From: Flavobacteriaceae bacterium
Lineage (GTDB): Bacteria > Bacteroidota > Bacteroidia > Flavobacteriales > Flavobacteriaceae
NCBI GenBank assembly: GCA_029238555.1
Contig: JAQWFV010000089.1
Span: 1-15,152 of the forward strand
Length of the DNA: 15,152 nucleotides
Direction: 5' to 3'
Shown here: one piece after another, positions 8,101-14,980 of the stretch
How positions within the stretch are numbered: the first letter of the stretch is position 1
Layout of the letters: each line of letters starts with the position of its first letter
Notes under the pieces: model-generated
Database searches by the model: none
Seen by the model: the letters and a program-made list of their open reading frames with translations, nothing else
What the model was told of the DNA's origin: nothing
Position numbers and translations under genes: made by a program

Positions 8101-8108
8101 TAAAACTA
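8101..8108 (-). promoter_or_regulatory. -7-like promoter element of the ccoS-ccoNO operon
   Basis: On the minus strand this reads TAGTTTTA, seven of the eight positions being compatible with TAnnTTTG. Its centre is exactly 33 bp from the centre of the Fnr-type box at 8131-8144, the same distance as at hemN. The predicted start is near 8097, giving a leader of about 13 nt before the ccoS ATG at 8084. Confidence 0.55.
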
Positions 8109-8130
8109 TAGCTGTAGCCGGCTTTAAAAA

Positions 8131-8144
8131 ATGATATATGTCAG
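8131..8144 (-). promoter_or_regulatory. Fnr-type operator between the cco operon and the TonB receptor gene
   Basis: On the minus strand CTGAC-ATAT-ATCAT: one perfect TGAC arm and one arm with ATCA in place of GTCA, i.e. one mismatch to the palindrome seen elsewhere. It is preceded by AAAAG, as is the box upstream of the usp gene. The geometry to the ccoS promoter is class II (33 bp from the -7 centre). For the divergent TonB receptor promoter (-7 at 8155-8162) the box centre is only 21 bp from the -7 centre, inside the core promoter, where binding would be expected to block transcription. Confidence 0.65.
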
Positions 8145-8154
8145 CTTTTCTTCC

Positions 8155-8162
8155 TAATTTTG
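8155..8162 (+). promoter_or_regulatory. Possible -7 element of the TonB receptor gene
   Basis: TAATTTTG is a full match to TAnnTTTG, 7 bp in front of the ATG at 8170. It would give a leader of only about 4 nt, so either the mRNA is nearly leaderless or the match is coincidental in this AT-rich gap. No other good match is seen in the 85-bp intergenic region on this strand. Confidence 0.4.
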
Positions 8163-8169
8163 ATTCGCT

Positions 8170-10518
8170 ATGAAAAAAACATTATTGCTATTGCTGTTTG
8201 CGTTTTCTTTAACGAGTTTCAGTCAAGTATCAGGAACCCTTAGGGGTAAAATTTTAGAAGAAAACCAAAGCCCTTTATTTGGGGCTACGGTTGTTTTAGA
8301 GGGCACTACTTTTGGGGCCATTACAGATGAATTAGGGCAGTTTTCTATACCCAATATTCCTCCGGGAACCTATACCATTCAAGCGGGGTATTTGGGTTTT
8401 ACCACACAAACAGTCTTTAATTTTCAAATTAAATCTGTAGGGACCCCTCCCTTAAATTTTGTGCTTTTAGAAGCTTCAGAGGCTTTAGATGAGGTGGTAG
8501 TGGCTTTGAGTCCTATCACAAGGCCAAAAGAGACCCCACTTTCTACCCAATCACTCTCTGCCGTTGAAATTGCTAATTACCCAGGTTCCAATAACGATGT
8601 GGTACAGGTAGCCCAAACACTCCCTGGAGTCTCTCCTTCTATTGGAGGTTTTAGAAATGATTTAATCATCAGAGGAGGTGCTCCCAATGAAGTGGTGTAT
8701 TATTTAGATGGTATAGAAATTCCGAACATCAATCATTTTAGTACCCAAGGAAGCGCAGGGGGTCCTGTTGGGATGTTAAATGTGTCTTTTATCTCAGATG
8801 TGAGACTCTCAGCCTCTGCTTTTGGTGCCCAGTACAACAATCCTTTATCTGGAGTGTTGCAATTCACTCAAAGAGATGTGAACCCAGATGGATTTGCAGG
8901 AAATTTCAGGCTAAGTGCCAGTGAAGCTGCGCTCACGCTTGAAACACCCCTTTCGTTCAATAAAGAAAATGGAGCAGTTAAAACAGATGTGCTTTTCTCT
9001 GTTAGGAGGTCTTATTTGCAATTTTTGTTTGAATTGATTGGCTTGCCTATTAGACCTGATTATTGGGATTATCAATATAAATTAAATCACAAAATTGACG
9101 CTTATAACAGCCTGAGTTTTGTGGGTCTGGGAAGTATCGATGAATTTACTGTGGCCTTGCCAGAAGACCCTACCCCAGACCAGCAAGCTACCTTTGATCA
9201 GGTGCCTTTTATTAACCAAAACTCCAATACTGTAGGGGTTACTTGGAAAAGACGCTTTAAAGACCAAAACGGTTTTATGGAGCTGAGTTTGAGTAACAAC
9301 AGCCTTTGGAATACCTATAGTGAATACAACGACAATGCCAGCCAAAAAGGCCTTCGCTTTCAAAACGACGCTTTAGAGTCAGAAACAAAATTAAGATTGG
9401 CGGTGAATCGTTTTGCAAAGGGTTGGAAATGGAGTCATGGGTTTAATTTGCAAAGGGCTTTTTACGAGAACAGCACCCTAAATACGCTGGCAGGATTTAA
9501 CTACAATACCACGCTAGATTTTATTAATTATGGGGTTTTTACACAAGGATCTAAAGATTTTTTTGAAGATCGCTTGGCTCTTTCGGTTGGGTTTAGAATG
9601 GATGGGGATACGTTTACCAAGGGATCTGATTTACTAAAAACCTTTTCTCCAAGGGTTTCTGCTTCTTATAGCCTAGCGCCTAGTTGGAAGCTTAATGGGA
9701 CCGCAGGAGTTTATTATAAAATCCCTCCATACACTATGTTGGGCTTTCAAAATGCCGCTCAAGAATTTTTAAATCAAGACTTGGACTACACCCGTTCTAC
9801 GCACTTGGTTTTGGGAGTAGAAAAGATTTTGAATCCTGCGGCAAGGTTGTCTTTAGAAGGTTTTTATAAATACTATTCAGACTACCCAGTCTCTCTAGAA
9901 GACGGGGTTTCCATGGCCAATAAAGGGGCTGGTTTTGAGGTCTTAGGAAATGAAGCTATTGCCTCTATTGGTCAAGGTAAGGCTTATGGCTTGGAATTGT
10001 TGTGGCAACAAAAACTCACGGATCGCTTTTTTGGGATTTTCTCCTACACTTATTTTTATGCCACTTTTTCAGGTGTAGACCCTGAGGTCTTTAGGCCTTC
10101 TGTATGGGACAGTAGGCATTTGGCTTCCTTTACTGCTGGGTATAAGCTTCCTAGGAATTGGGAAGTAAGTGCCCGCCACAGATTTGCAGCAGCTACTCCA
10201 TTTGTTCCTACAGATTTAGAGGAAACGACCCAGGTATACCCACAAATTGTTTTGGATTACGACCGCTTGGGGAGTGAGAAATTAGACCCATTTAATCAAT
10301 TAGATATTAGGATTGACAAGAAGTGGTTCTATAAAAAAATGGCCTTGGATTTCTTTATTGAGGTGCAGAATGCACTGGCCAATGCCAATCCGCAGCCGCC
10401 CTCTTACGGCCTTAGTAGAGACGCCTCTGGTATGCCAGTAAACCCTCGTAGCTTATTTCAAATCCCTTTAGAAGAAGGCTCGGTGATTCCTAGCTTTGGA
10501 GTGGTGATTGACTTTTAA
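8170..10518 (+). CDS. TonB-dependent outer membrane receptor with CarboxypepD_reg-like N-terminal domain
   Basis: A 782-residue outer membrane transporter. Residues 1-18 form a signal peptide (basic start, Leu-rich core, SFSQ cleavage region). Residues 20-100 form a carboxypeptidase regulatory-like beta-sandwich (GTLRGKILEENQSPLFGATV...IPPGTYTI), followed by a TonB-box-like LDEVVVAL (106-113). The plug (about 120-230) contains DLIIRGGAPNEVVYYLDGIEIPN (163-187, given here in part: RGGAPNEVVYYLDG). The rest is the beta-barrel, ending in phenylalanine (GVVIDF) as usual for outer membrane barrels. There is no SusD-like partner, which argues against a glycan PUL. The substrate cannot be read from the sequence; the protein contains no cysteine and no conspicuous His/Met cluster. 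It sits between ccoI and ccoS and its TAA overlaps the ccoI TAA tail to tail, so a link to copper or haem acquisition for the oxidase is possible, but inference only. Confidence 0.92.
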   Translation: MKKTLLLLLFAFSLTSFSQVSGTLRGKILEENQSPLFGATVVLEGTTFGAITDELGQFSIPNIPPGTYTIQAGYLGFTTQTVFNFQIKSVGTPPLNFVLLEASEALDEVVVALSPITRPKETPLSTQSLSAVEIANYPGSNNDVVQVAQTLPGVSPSIGGFRNDLIIRGGAPNEVVYYLDGIEIPNINHFSTQGSAGGPVGMLNVSFISDVRLSASAFGAQYNNPLSGVLQFTQRDVNPDGFAGNFRLSASEAALTLETPLSFNKENGAVKTDVLFSVRRSYLQFLFELIGLPIRPDYWDYQYKLNHKIDAYNSLSFVGLGSIDEFTVALPEDPTPDQQATFDQVPFINQNSNTVGVTWKRRFKDQNGFMELSLSNNSLWNTYSEYNDNASQKGLRFQNDALESETKLRLAVNRFAKGWKWSHGFNLQRAFYENSTLNTLAGFNYNTTLDFINYGVFTQGSKDFFEDRLALSVGFRMDGDTFTKGSDLLKTFSPRVSASYSLAPSWKLNGTAGVYYKIPPYTMLGFQNAAQEFLNQDLDYTRSTHLVLGVEKILNPAARLSLEGFYKYYSDYPVSLEDGVSMANKGAGFEVLGNEAIASIGQGKAYGLELLWQQKLTDRFFGIFSYTYFYATFSGVDPEVFRPSVWDSRHLASFTAGYKLPRNWEVSARHRFAAATPFVPTDLEETTQVYPQIVLDYDRLGSEKLDPFNQLDIRIDKKWFYKKMALDFFIEVQNALANANPQPPSYGLSRDASGMPVNPRSLFQIPLEEGSVIPSFGVVIDF

Positions 10519-12971
10519 TGCTTGTGATTGCGCAATGTATGGCCAATCCGATTGGTGGCCACAGTAGTGAACCCTACCACGCTAATGGCACTTAATGGCA
10601 TTAAGATAGCAGCTACAACAGGTTCCAGTTGCCCGCTCACCGCAAAGCCTATGCCTATAAGGTTATAGCACAGGGATCCATAAAGACTCCATTGGATCAC
10701 GCGCATGGCTTTTTTAGCAGCTGCACTGTACTGGTCTAATTGCAGTAATTTGTTGGCTTCTAAAATACCGTCACAAGCAGGGGTAAATACAGCAATATCT
10801 TCAGAAAGGGCTAGTCCTACATCACTTTTAGCTAGTGCTCCAGCATCATTGAGTCCGTCTCCTACCATCATTACTGTTGCACCTGTTTCTTGCAGTGCTT
10901 CTGTTCGCTTTAATTTTTCCTCTGGTTTTTGATTAAAAAACAACTGATCAGCTTTAAACCCCATTTGGATCAAGGCTTGTTTTTCATGGTCTTGGTCTCC
11001 TGAGAAGACATATAATTCCATGGAATCCGTCCATCTTTGAACCAATTTTTTCACCCCTTTTCGGTAGGGTGTTTTAAAATAAAACACGCCCTTGTAGTGG
11101 CCGTCTATACTAAGGTGAACCATTGTTTTTCCTGTCGTATTGCTTGGGTTATTCATGAGGAAGCCCTCTGAATATTTTTTTTGATCCGTTTCGTTTAGTT
11201 CATGGTAAACAAAAGAAGCAGCCCCTGCGTGAACAGCGTGCTGAGCAAAACGACTGTAAATGCCTTTCCCCAAGGTTTCGTGAAACTCTAAAGGAATTTG
11301 ATTGGTGACTTCTGGTAACCAGTCATAGATGGCTCTACTCAAAGGGTGGTTGGCATTCCTAAAACTATTTTTTAGTAATTTTTTATCTATTGGGGTCAAG
11401 GGTGCGCCTCGGTATTCAATCTCGCTGTGTTTGGTGGCAGTAAGGGTTCCCGTTTTGTCAAAGACAACCGTCTGAATGTTGGCCATTTTTTCAATGACAT
11501 GAATATCCTTTAAATACAAGCCTAACTTTCCGTAAATCCTCAGCATATTCCCCAGTGTAAAGGGTGCTGCCAAAGCCAATGCACAGGGGCAGGCTACAAT
11601 CAGTACTGCGGTAAATACATGTAGCGACTCACTCGGGTCTATAAGTAACCAAGTAGCTCCAGCTACCACAGCAATAGTCAATATGACTATGGTAAAACGC
11701 CTAGAAATTCGATCGGTAAAATTCTGAAAGGGAAGTCTGTCTTGTCCTTTAAAAGCGGCATGGCTCCACAATTGGGTCAGATAACTTTGGGAAACGTTTT
11801 TAGTCGCTATAATTTCTATGGCGGTCCCAGTTTGTTTTCCGCCCGCATATACAGTGTCTCCAACGGATTTTTCTACAGCCTTAGATTCCCCACTGACGTA
11901 ACTGTAATCTATGGCGGCATGCCCTTGGTGTATGACGCCATCTACCGGAATAATCTCTTGATGCCTAATGAGTAGTACATCTCCTTTTTTTATTTGATGG
12001 ATGGGCCTATGAGATTCAGTTCCGTCAGGATGAATTTTAGTGGTGGCAATTGGAAAATAGGCGGTATAGTCCCTTTCAAAGGAGAGGTGGTTGTATGTTT
12101 TTTGTTGAAAATACTTCCCTAATAATAGAAAGAAAACCAATCCAGAAAGACTGTCAAAGAAGCCGGGTCCCCAATCCATTAAAATGTCTATACTAGATCT
12201 TAAAAATAACACCGTAATGCCCAGAGCTATGGGCACATCTATATTGAGGTGTTTTGCTTGAATCCCTTTGTAAGCACTTTTAAAATAATCTTTGGCAGCG
12301 TAGGTAATTACGGGAATAGAAAAGAGAAAGGTAAGTCCCCTAAACCATGATTTGTATTGGTCCAACCAAAACTCACTTGACTCAAAGTACTCGGGGAACG
12401 ACAAGAACATAATATTGCCAAAGGCAAATCCTGCCACGCCAAGTTGGTACCACAGACTTCTGTCTATTGGGGGCTTCTTTTCCTGACTGTCTTCAAGACT
12501 AATATAGGGTTCGTAGCCAATTTTGGTGAGTAGTAACACCAACTCATGTAAGTTAATTTCATTAGGATGGTATGAGATTCGCACTGTTTTTTTGGGAAAA
12601 TCTACCTCTGATTGTAAAATTCCTTTGGCCAGCTTGTCTAGATTTTCTAACAACCAAATACAAGAACTGCAATGGATGGGAGGGATGTATAGGTTAATAA
12701 TGTGTAGCGTGTCGCTTTTATAGCTCAGTAGTTTTTCAACAATAGCGTCAGTACGTAAATAATCGTACTTTCCTGCCACTTCTTTTGGAGTGGAACCAGC
12801 AGCTGCTTGAAGCGCATAAAAATTCTCCAAGTCATTTTCTCTGAAAATGTCATAAACGGTTTTACATCCTTGGCAGCAAAATTCTTTTTCATCATATTCA
12901 ACAGGATTTTTTCCACAAGGGTCACCACAGTGATAGCATTGGTTTGTGAGGGTGGTTTTTGTGGTTTTCAT
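10515..12971 (-). CDS. ccoI: Copper-translocating P1B-type ATPase for cbb3 oxidase assembly (CcoI/FixI)
   Basis: An 818-residue heavy-metal ATPase. The N-terminus has the zinc-ribbon-like module typical of CcoI (CYHCGDPC at 12-19, FCCQGC at 32-37). Next comes a heavy-metal-associated domain with HCSSC (C101, C104). Membrane helices follow, with the actuator YVSGES at 358-363, the metal-site motif CPC (461-463), phosphorylation motif DKTGTLT (D505), HP (542-543) in the nucleotide domain and hinge GDGLND (704-709). All catalytic motifs are intact. CcoI exports copper to the periplasm for the CuB centre of CcoN rather than for detoxification; CopA-like detoxification is the alternative but is less likely given the zinc-ribbon module and the locus. 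It is divergent from the Crp/Fnr gene. An Fnr-type box is centred about 41 bp upstream of its ATG, so its leader would be extremely short. Confidence 0.94.
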   Translation of the reverse strand: MKTTKTTLTNQCYHCGDPCGKNPVEYDEKEFCCQGCKTVYDIFRENDLENFYALQAAAGSTPKEVAGKYDYLRTDAIVEKLLSYKSDTLHIINLYIPPIHCSSCIWLLENLDKLAKGILQSEVDFPKKTVRISYHPNEINLHELVLLLTKIGYEPYISLEDSQEKKPPIDRSLWYQLGVAGFAFGNIMFLSFPEYFESSEFWLDQYKSWFRGLTFLFSIPVITYAAKDYFKSAYKGIQAKHLNIDVPIALGITVLFLRSSIDILMDWGPGFFDSLSGLVFFLLLGKYFQQKTYNHLSFERDYTAYFPIATTKIHPDGTESHRPIHQIKKGDVLLIRHQEIIPVDGVIHQGHAAIDYSYVSGESKAVEKSVGDTVYAGGKQTGTAIEIIATKNVSQSYLTQLWSHAAFKGQDRLPFQNFTDRISRRFTIVILTIAVVAGATWLLIDPSESLHVFTAVLIVACPCALALAAPFTLGNMLRIYGKLGLYLKDIHVIEKMANIQTVVFDKTGTLTATKHSEIEYRGAPLTPIDKKLLKNSFRNANHPLSRAIYDWLPEVTNQIPLEFHETLGKGIYSRFAQHAVHAGAASFVYHELNETDQKKYSEGFLMNNPSNTTGKTMVHLSIDGHYKGVFYFKTPYRKGVKKLVQRWTDSMELYVFSGDQDHEKQALIQMGFKADQLFFNQKPEEKLKRTEALQETGATVMMVGDGLNDAGALAKSDVGLALSEDIAVFTPACDGILEANKLLQLDQYSAAAKKAMRVIQWSLYGSLCYNLIGIGFAVSGQLEPVVAAILMPLSAISVVGFTTVATNRIGHTLRNHKH

Positions 12972-12975
12972 AGGG

Positions 12976-12983
12976 CAAAAAAA
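12976..12983 (-). promoter_or_regulatory. Weak -7-like element of ccoI within a homopolymer
   Basis: On the minus strand this is TTTTTTTG, lacking only the A of TAnnTTTG. It is marked because its centre is exactly 33 bp from the centre of the Fnr-type box at 13006-13019, as at the other promoters. It lies in a run of nine T residues and ends 5 bp before the ATG, so transcription would start at or next to the start codon. A nearby alternative is TAGTTTTT at 12981-12988. Confidence 0.35.
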
Positions 12984-13005
12984 AACTAAACAGGGATTCT
13001 TTACT

Positions 13006-13019
13006 ATGACAATTGTCAG
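13006..13019 (-). promoter_or_regulatory. Fnr-type operator between ccoI and the Crp/Fnr gene
   Basis: On the minus strand CTGAC-AATT-GTCAT, with core TGACAATTGTCA a perfect 12-bp palindrome. The same 14-mer occurs, in the same orientation relative to the gene, upstream of the usp gene. It lies at the class II position for ccoI. For the Crp/Fnr gene (ATG at 13171) it is far upstream; relative to a possible -7 element at 13083-13090 it would sit near -82, an upstream activator position in helical phase, which leaves autoregulation open. Confidence 0.8.
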
Positions 13020-13082
13020 TTTTTAAAGCAGCTGAGCTTTGATAGGTGTGTAGATAGTGTTTTTAAGAATCACGCTCCATAG

Positions 13083-13090
13083 TAGGTTTG
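13083..13090 (+). promoter_or_regulatory. Possible -7 element of the Crp/Fnr gene
   Basis: TAGGTTTG matches TAnnTTTG at all fixed positions and predicts a start near 13094 with a leader of about 77 nt. A weaker candidate nearer the gene is TATCTTTA at 13143-13150. Neither has a clear -33 element. Confidence 0.4.
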
Positions 13091-13170
13091 CTGTTTATAA
13101 TTTTTAATAGATATCTATTTAGGGCTTCCACAAAAGAATACTTATCTTTAGACATTGAAATTTTTTCTAT

Positions 13171-13854
13171 ATGAGCCGTTGTGAAAACTGTATTGTAAGA
13201 CAATTTAATTCGCTCAGAGCCATGAGTAAGGAGGAGCTGAAGTCAGTTTCAGATTCAAAAATTATTAAGAAGGTCAAAAAAGGAGAGACCCTTTTTAAGG
13301 AAGGGGAGCATCTCAATGGCGTATATTGTGTAAAAGATGGGGTTTCTATGCTTTCTAAACTCAGTGCCAATGGTAAGAATCAAATTGTGAAAATGGCGAC
13401 CAAAGGAGAACTATTGGGACAACGTTCCCTTGTAGCAGAGGAGCAAGCCAATTTAAGCGCTAAAGCAGTGGCAGATATGGAAGTGTGTTTTATTTCTAAA
13501 GAGCACATTGCCAATACCCTTCAAAACAATCCAGATTTTGCAGTGGAGGTACTGCGCCATATGGCCCATGATCTAAAAGCGGCAGATGAGGGTTTTGTGA
13601 ATATGTCTCAGAAAACGGTGAAGCAACGCTTGGCAGCCACTTTTCTATACTTACACCAAACTTTTGGAACAGATTCGGAAGGCTTTTTAATCATTAGTCT
13701 TTCTCGGGAAGACATTGCAGATGTAGTGGGAACGGCTACTGAATCTGCTATTCGCATGATTTCTGATTTTAAGAAACAGGGGCTGATTAAGACCTCCGGC
13801 AAAAAAATTGGGGTCTTGGAGGAAAAAAAGTTACAGGTACTTTCTGAAGCCTAA
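13171..13854 (+). CDS. Crp/Fnr-family transcriptional regulator, probable Fe-S oxygen sensor
   Basis: A 227-residue regulator: an N-terminal cysteine pair CENC (C4, C7), a cyclic-nucleotide-binding-like beta-roll (about 20-110), a dimerisation helix (about 112-145) and a winged helix-turn-helix (about 150-215). It has four cysteines: C4, C7, C53 and C106. Against E. coli FNR, C4/C7 align with C20/C23 and C106 (MEVCFISKEHI) with C122 (MVCEIPFETL), but the position of C29 is N13, and C53 (VYCVKDG) stands where FNR has an alanine (LYAIRSG). The recognition helix GTATESAIRMI has E191 and R195 at the positions of FNR E209 and R213, which read the GA of the half-site. It lies among four TGAC-N4-GTCA-type boxes and is the natural candidate to bind them. 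No residues for cAMP binding stand out. Oxygen sensing through an Fe-S cluster is inference. Confidence 0.93.
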   Translation: MSRCENCIVRQFNSLRAMSKEELKSVSDSKIIKKVKKGETLFKEGEHLNGVYCVKDGVSMLSKLSANGKNQIVKMATKGELLGQRSLVAEEQANLSAKAVADMEVCFISKEHIANTLQNNPDFAVEVLRHMAHDLKAADEGFVNMSQKTVKQRLAATFLYLHQTFGTDSEGFLIISLSREDIADVVGTATESAIRMISDFKKQGLIKTSGKKIGVLEEKKLQVLSEA

Positions 13855-13890
13855 TATTGATTCATAGGCGCTTTTAACAAAGTCCAAAAG

Positions 13891-13904
13891 CTGACAATTG
13901 TCAT
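13891..13904 (+). promoter_or_regulatory. Fnr-type operator upstream of the universal stress protein gene
   Basis: CTGAC-AATT-GTCAT, with the perfect 12-bp palindrome TGACAATTGTCA at 13892-13903, preceded by AAAAG. Its centre (13897.5) is 33 bp from the centre of the -7-like element at 13927-13934, again the class II position. It is the same 14-mer as the box in front of ccoI. Confidence 0.8.
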
Positions 13905-13926
13905 TGTTTACCCTTGTACCTTCTTT

Positions 13927-13934
13927 TAATTTTA
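13927..13934 (+). promoter_or_regulatory. -7-like promoter element of the universal stress protein gene
   Basis: TAATTTTA, one mismatch (final A for G) to TAnnTTTG. It predicts a start near 13938 and a leader of about 16 nt before the ATG at 13954. The spacing to the Fnr-type box supports it more than the match itself. Confidence 0.55.
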
Positions 13935-13953
13935 CGCCCAAAATGCAGTAACT

Positions 13954-14877
13954 ATGGGCGCTCAAATTCAAAAGAAAATATTAATACTGACAGATTTTTC
14001 TCCTGCCGCAACAAAAGCTTTGGCATACGCACAGTTTATTTTTAAAGACCAGCCCACCCACTTTCATATCCTTCATTTATACACCCCATCCATAGCACAA
14101 AGTCGTTTTATGGCTGTAAGCGTAGGCATGAGTCATGCAGAAGACCTCAGTCTCTCCGTGGCTAAAAAGGGTTTAGAAGATCAATTGGCTTTAGCCAAAA
14201 AAGGCAAGCATATACCAAAGCATAGTTTTAGTACTCAGGCGTCTTTTAATTTGCTAGTTCCAGCAGTTAAAGAAGTCCTTTCTCAAGAGCATTTTGACAT
14301 GGTGGTAATGGGAAGTAGAGGGAAGACAGGAATAGAAGCTAATTTTATGGGTTCGCAAACACTTAGGTTAATTAAAGGGTCTATTGGAGTTCCTATATTA
14401 GCTGTACCCCAGAAAGTGTCATTTGAGTTTCCTAAATCTATTGCTTTTGCCACAGATTTTTCAAGATTCTTTGCCGCTTCAGAGTTAGCCCCTTTAGTCT
14501 CGCTTGCAAAAGATTTTAAAGCAACCATTCAAGTCGTTCAAGTCAGAGACCCACAAATAATTCCCACAGAGGCACAGCAATTTAATGTATTAATGCTTCA
14601 TAAATACCTCAAAGAACTCCCGTTTGAAGAACACAGAATTAAAGGAGTACACAGAATAGCGAGGTCTTTAGGCACGTTCTCAGAAGCACACGGAATTCAT
14701 CTTTTGGCGCTGTTGAACTATCACCATAATTTAATAGAAGATCTCTCCAAAGAAGCCATTGCTAAAAAATTATTAAAAATAGCCGTTGCGCCACTTTTTA
14801 TTCTCCCAGAATTGGGAATGACTACCCAGCAAAACTTCCCTAAGAGAAAAAGTAATGCTGAATTATTTTCTGCATAA
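13954..14877 (+). CDS. Universal stress protein with two UspA domains
   Basis: A 307-residue cytoplasmic protein made of two UspA folds in tandem. Domain 1 (about 6-152) begins KKILILTDFSPAATKAL and ends with the ATP-binding signature G-x2-G-x9-G-S: G120, G123, G133, S134 in GSRGKTGIEANFMGS, then VPILAVP. Domain 2 (about 159-286) begins KSIAFATDFS and ends APLFILP but lacks the glycine signature (LLNYHHNLIEDLSKEA stands there), so it probably does not bind ATP. Tandem Usps of this kind are usual in Bacteroidota. An Fnr-type box plus -7 element directly upstream suggest induction at low oxygen, as known for some Usp genes in Fnr/Anr/DosR regulons of other bacteria. The molecular role is not known. 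Confidence 0.92.
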   Translation: MGAQIQKKILILTDFSPAATKALAYAQFIFKDQPTHFHILHLYTPSIAQSRFMAVSVGMSHAEDLSLSVAKKGLEDQLALAKKGKHIPKHSFSTQASFNLLVPAVKEVLSQEHFDMVVMGSRGKTGIEANFMGSQTLRLIKGSIGVPILAVPQKVSFEFPKSIAFATDFSRFFAASELAPLVSLAKDFKATIQVVQVRDPQIIPTEAQQFNVLMLHKYLKELPFEEHRIKGVHRIARSLGTFSEAHGIHLLALLNYHHNLIEDLSKEAIAKKLLKIAVAPLFILPELGMTTQQNFPKRKSNAELFSA

Positions 14878-14970
14878 AACATGGAACGCTTAGGACTAGT
14901 TTTGTGTCAAAGGATTGAATGATCTTTGATATTTATAGTGTTAAACATGGGCCTTTTAAAAAAGCTTTGC

Positions 14971-14978
14971 TATATTTG
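14971..14978 (+). promoter_or_regulatory. -7 promoter element of a small RNA
   Basis: TATATTTG, a full match to TAnnTTTG, followed by GCCGGGTTG, so transcription should begin around 14981-14984. No open reading frame follows on this strand before the terminator at 15045-15074. No Fnr-type box lies at the usual distance upstream. Confidence 0.6.
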
Positions 14979-14980
14979 CC

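Noticed and set aside
13870..13891. Inverted repeat GCTTTT...AAAAGC after the Crp/Fnr gene as a terminator
   Set aside because: Six AT-rich pairs with a ten-base loop and no T run afterwards; its right arm overlaps the AAAAG preceding the Fnr-type box, which explains that half better.
14881..14945. TTGA/TGAT-rich stretch as a fifth Fnr-type box
   Set aside because: No arrangement there gives two half-sites with a 4-bp spacer, and nothing lies 33 bp from the -7 element of the small RNA.
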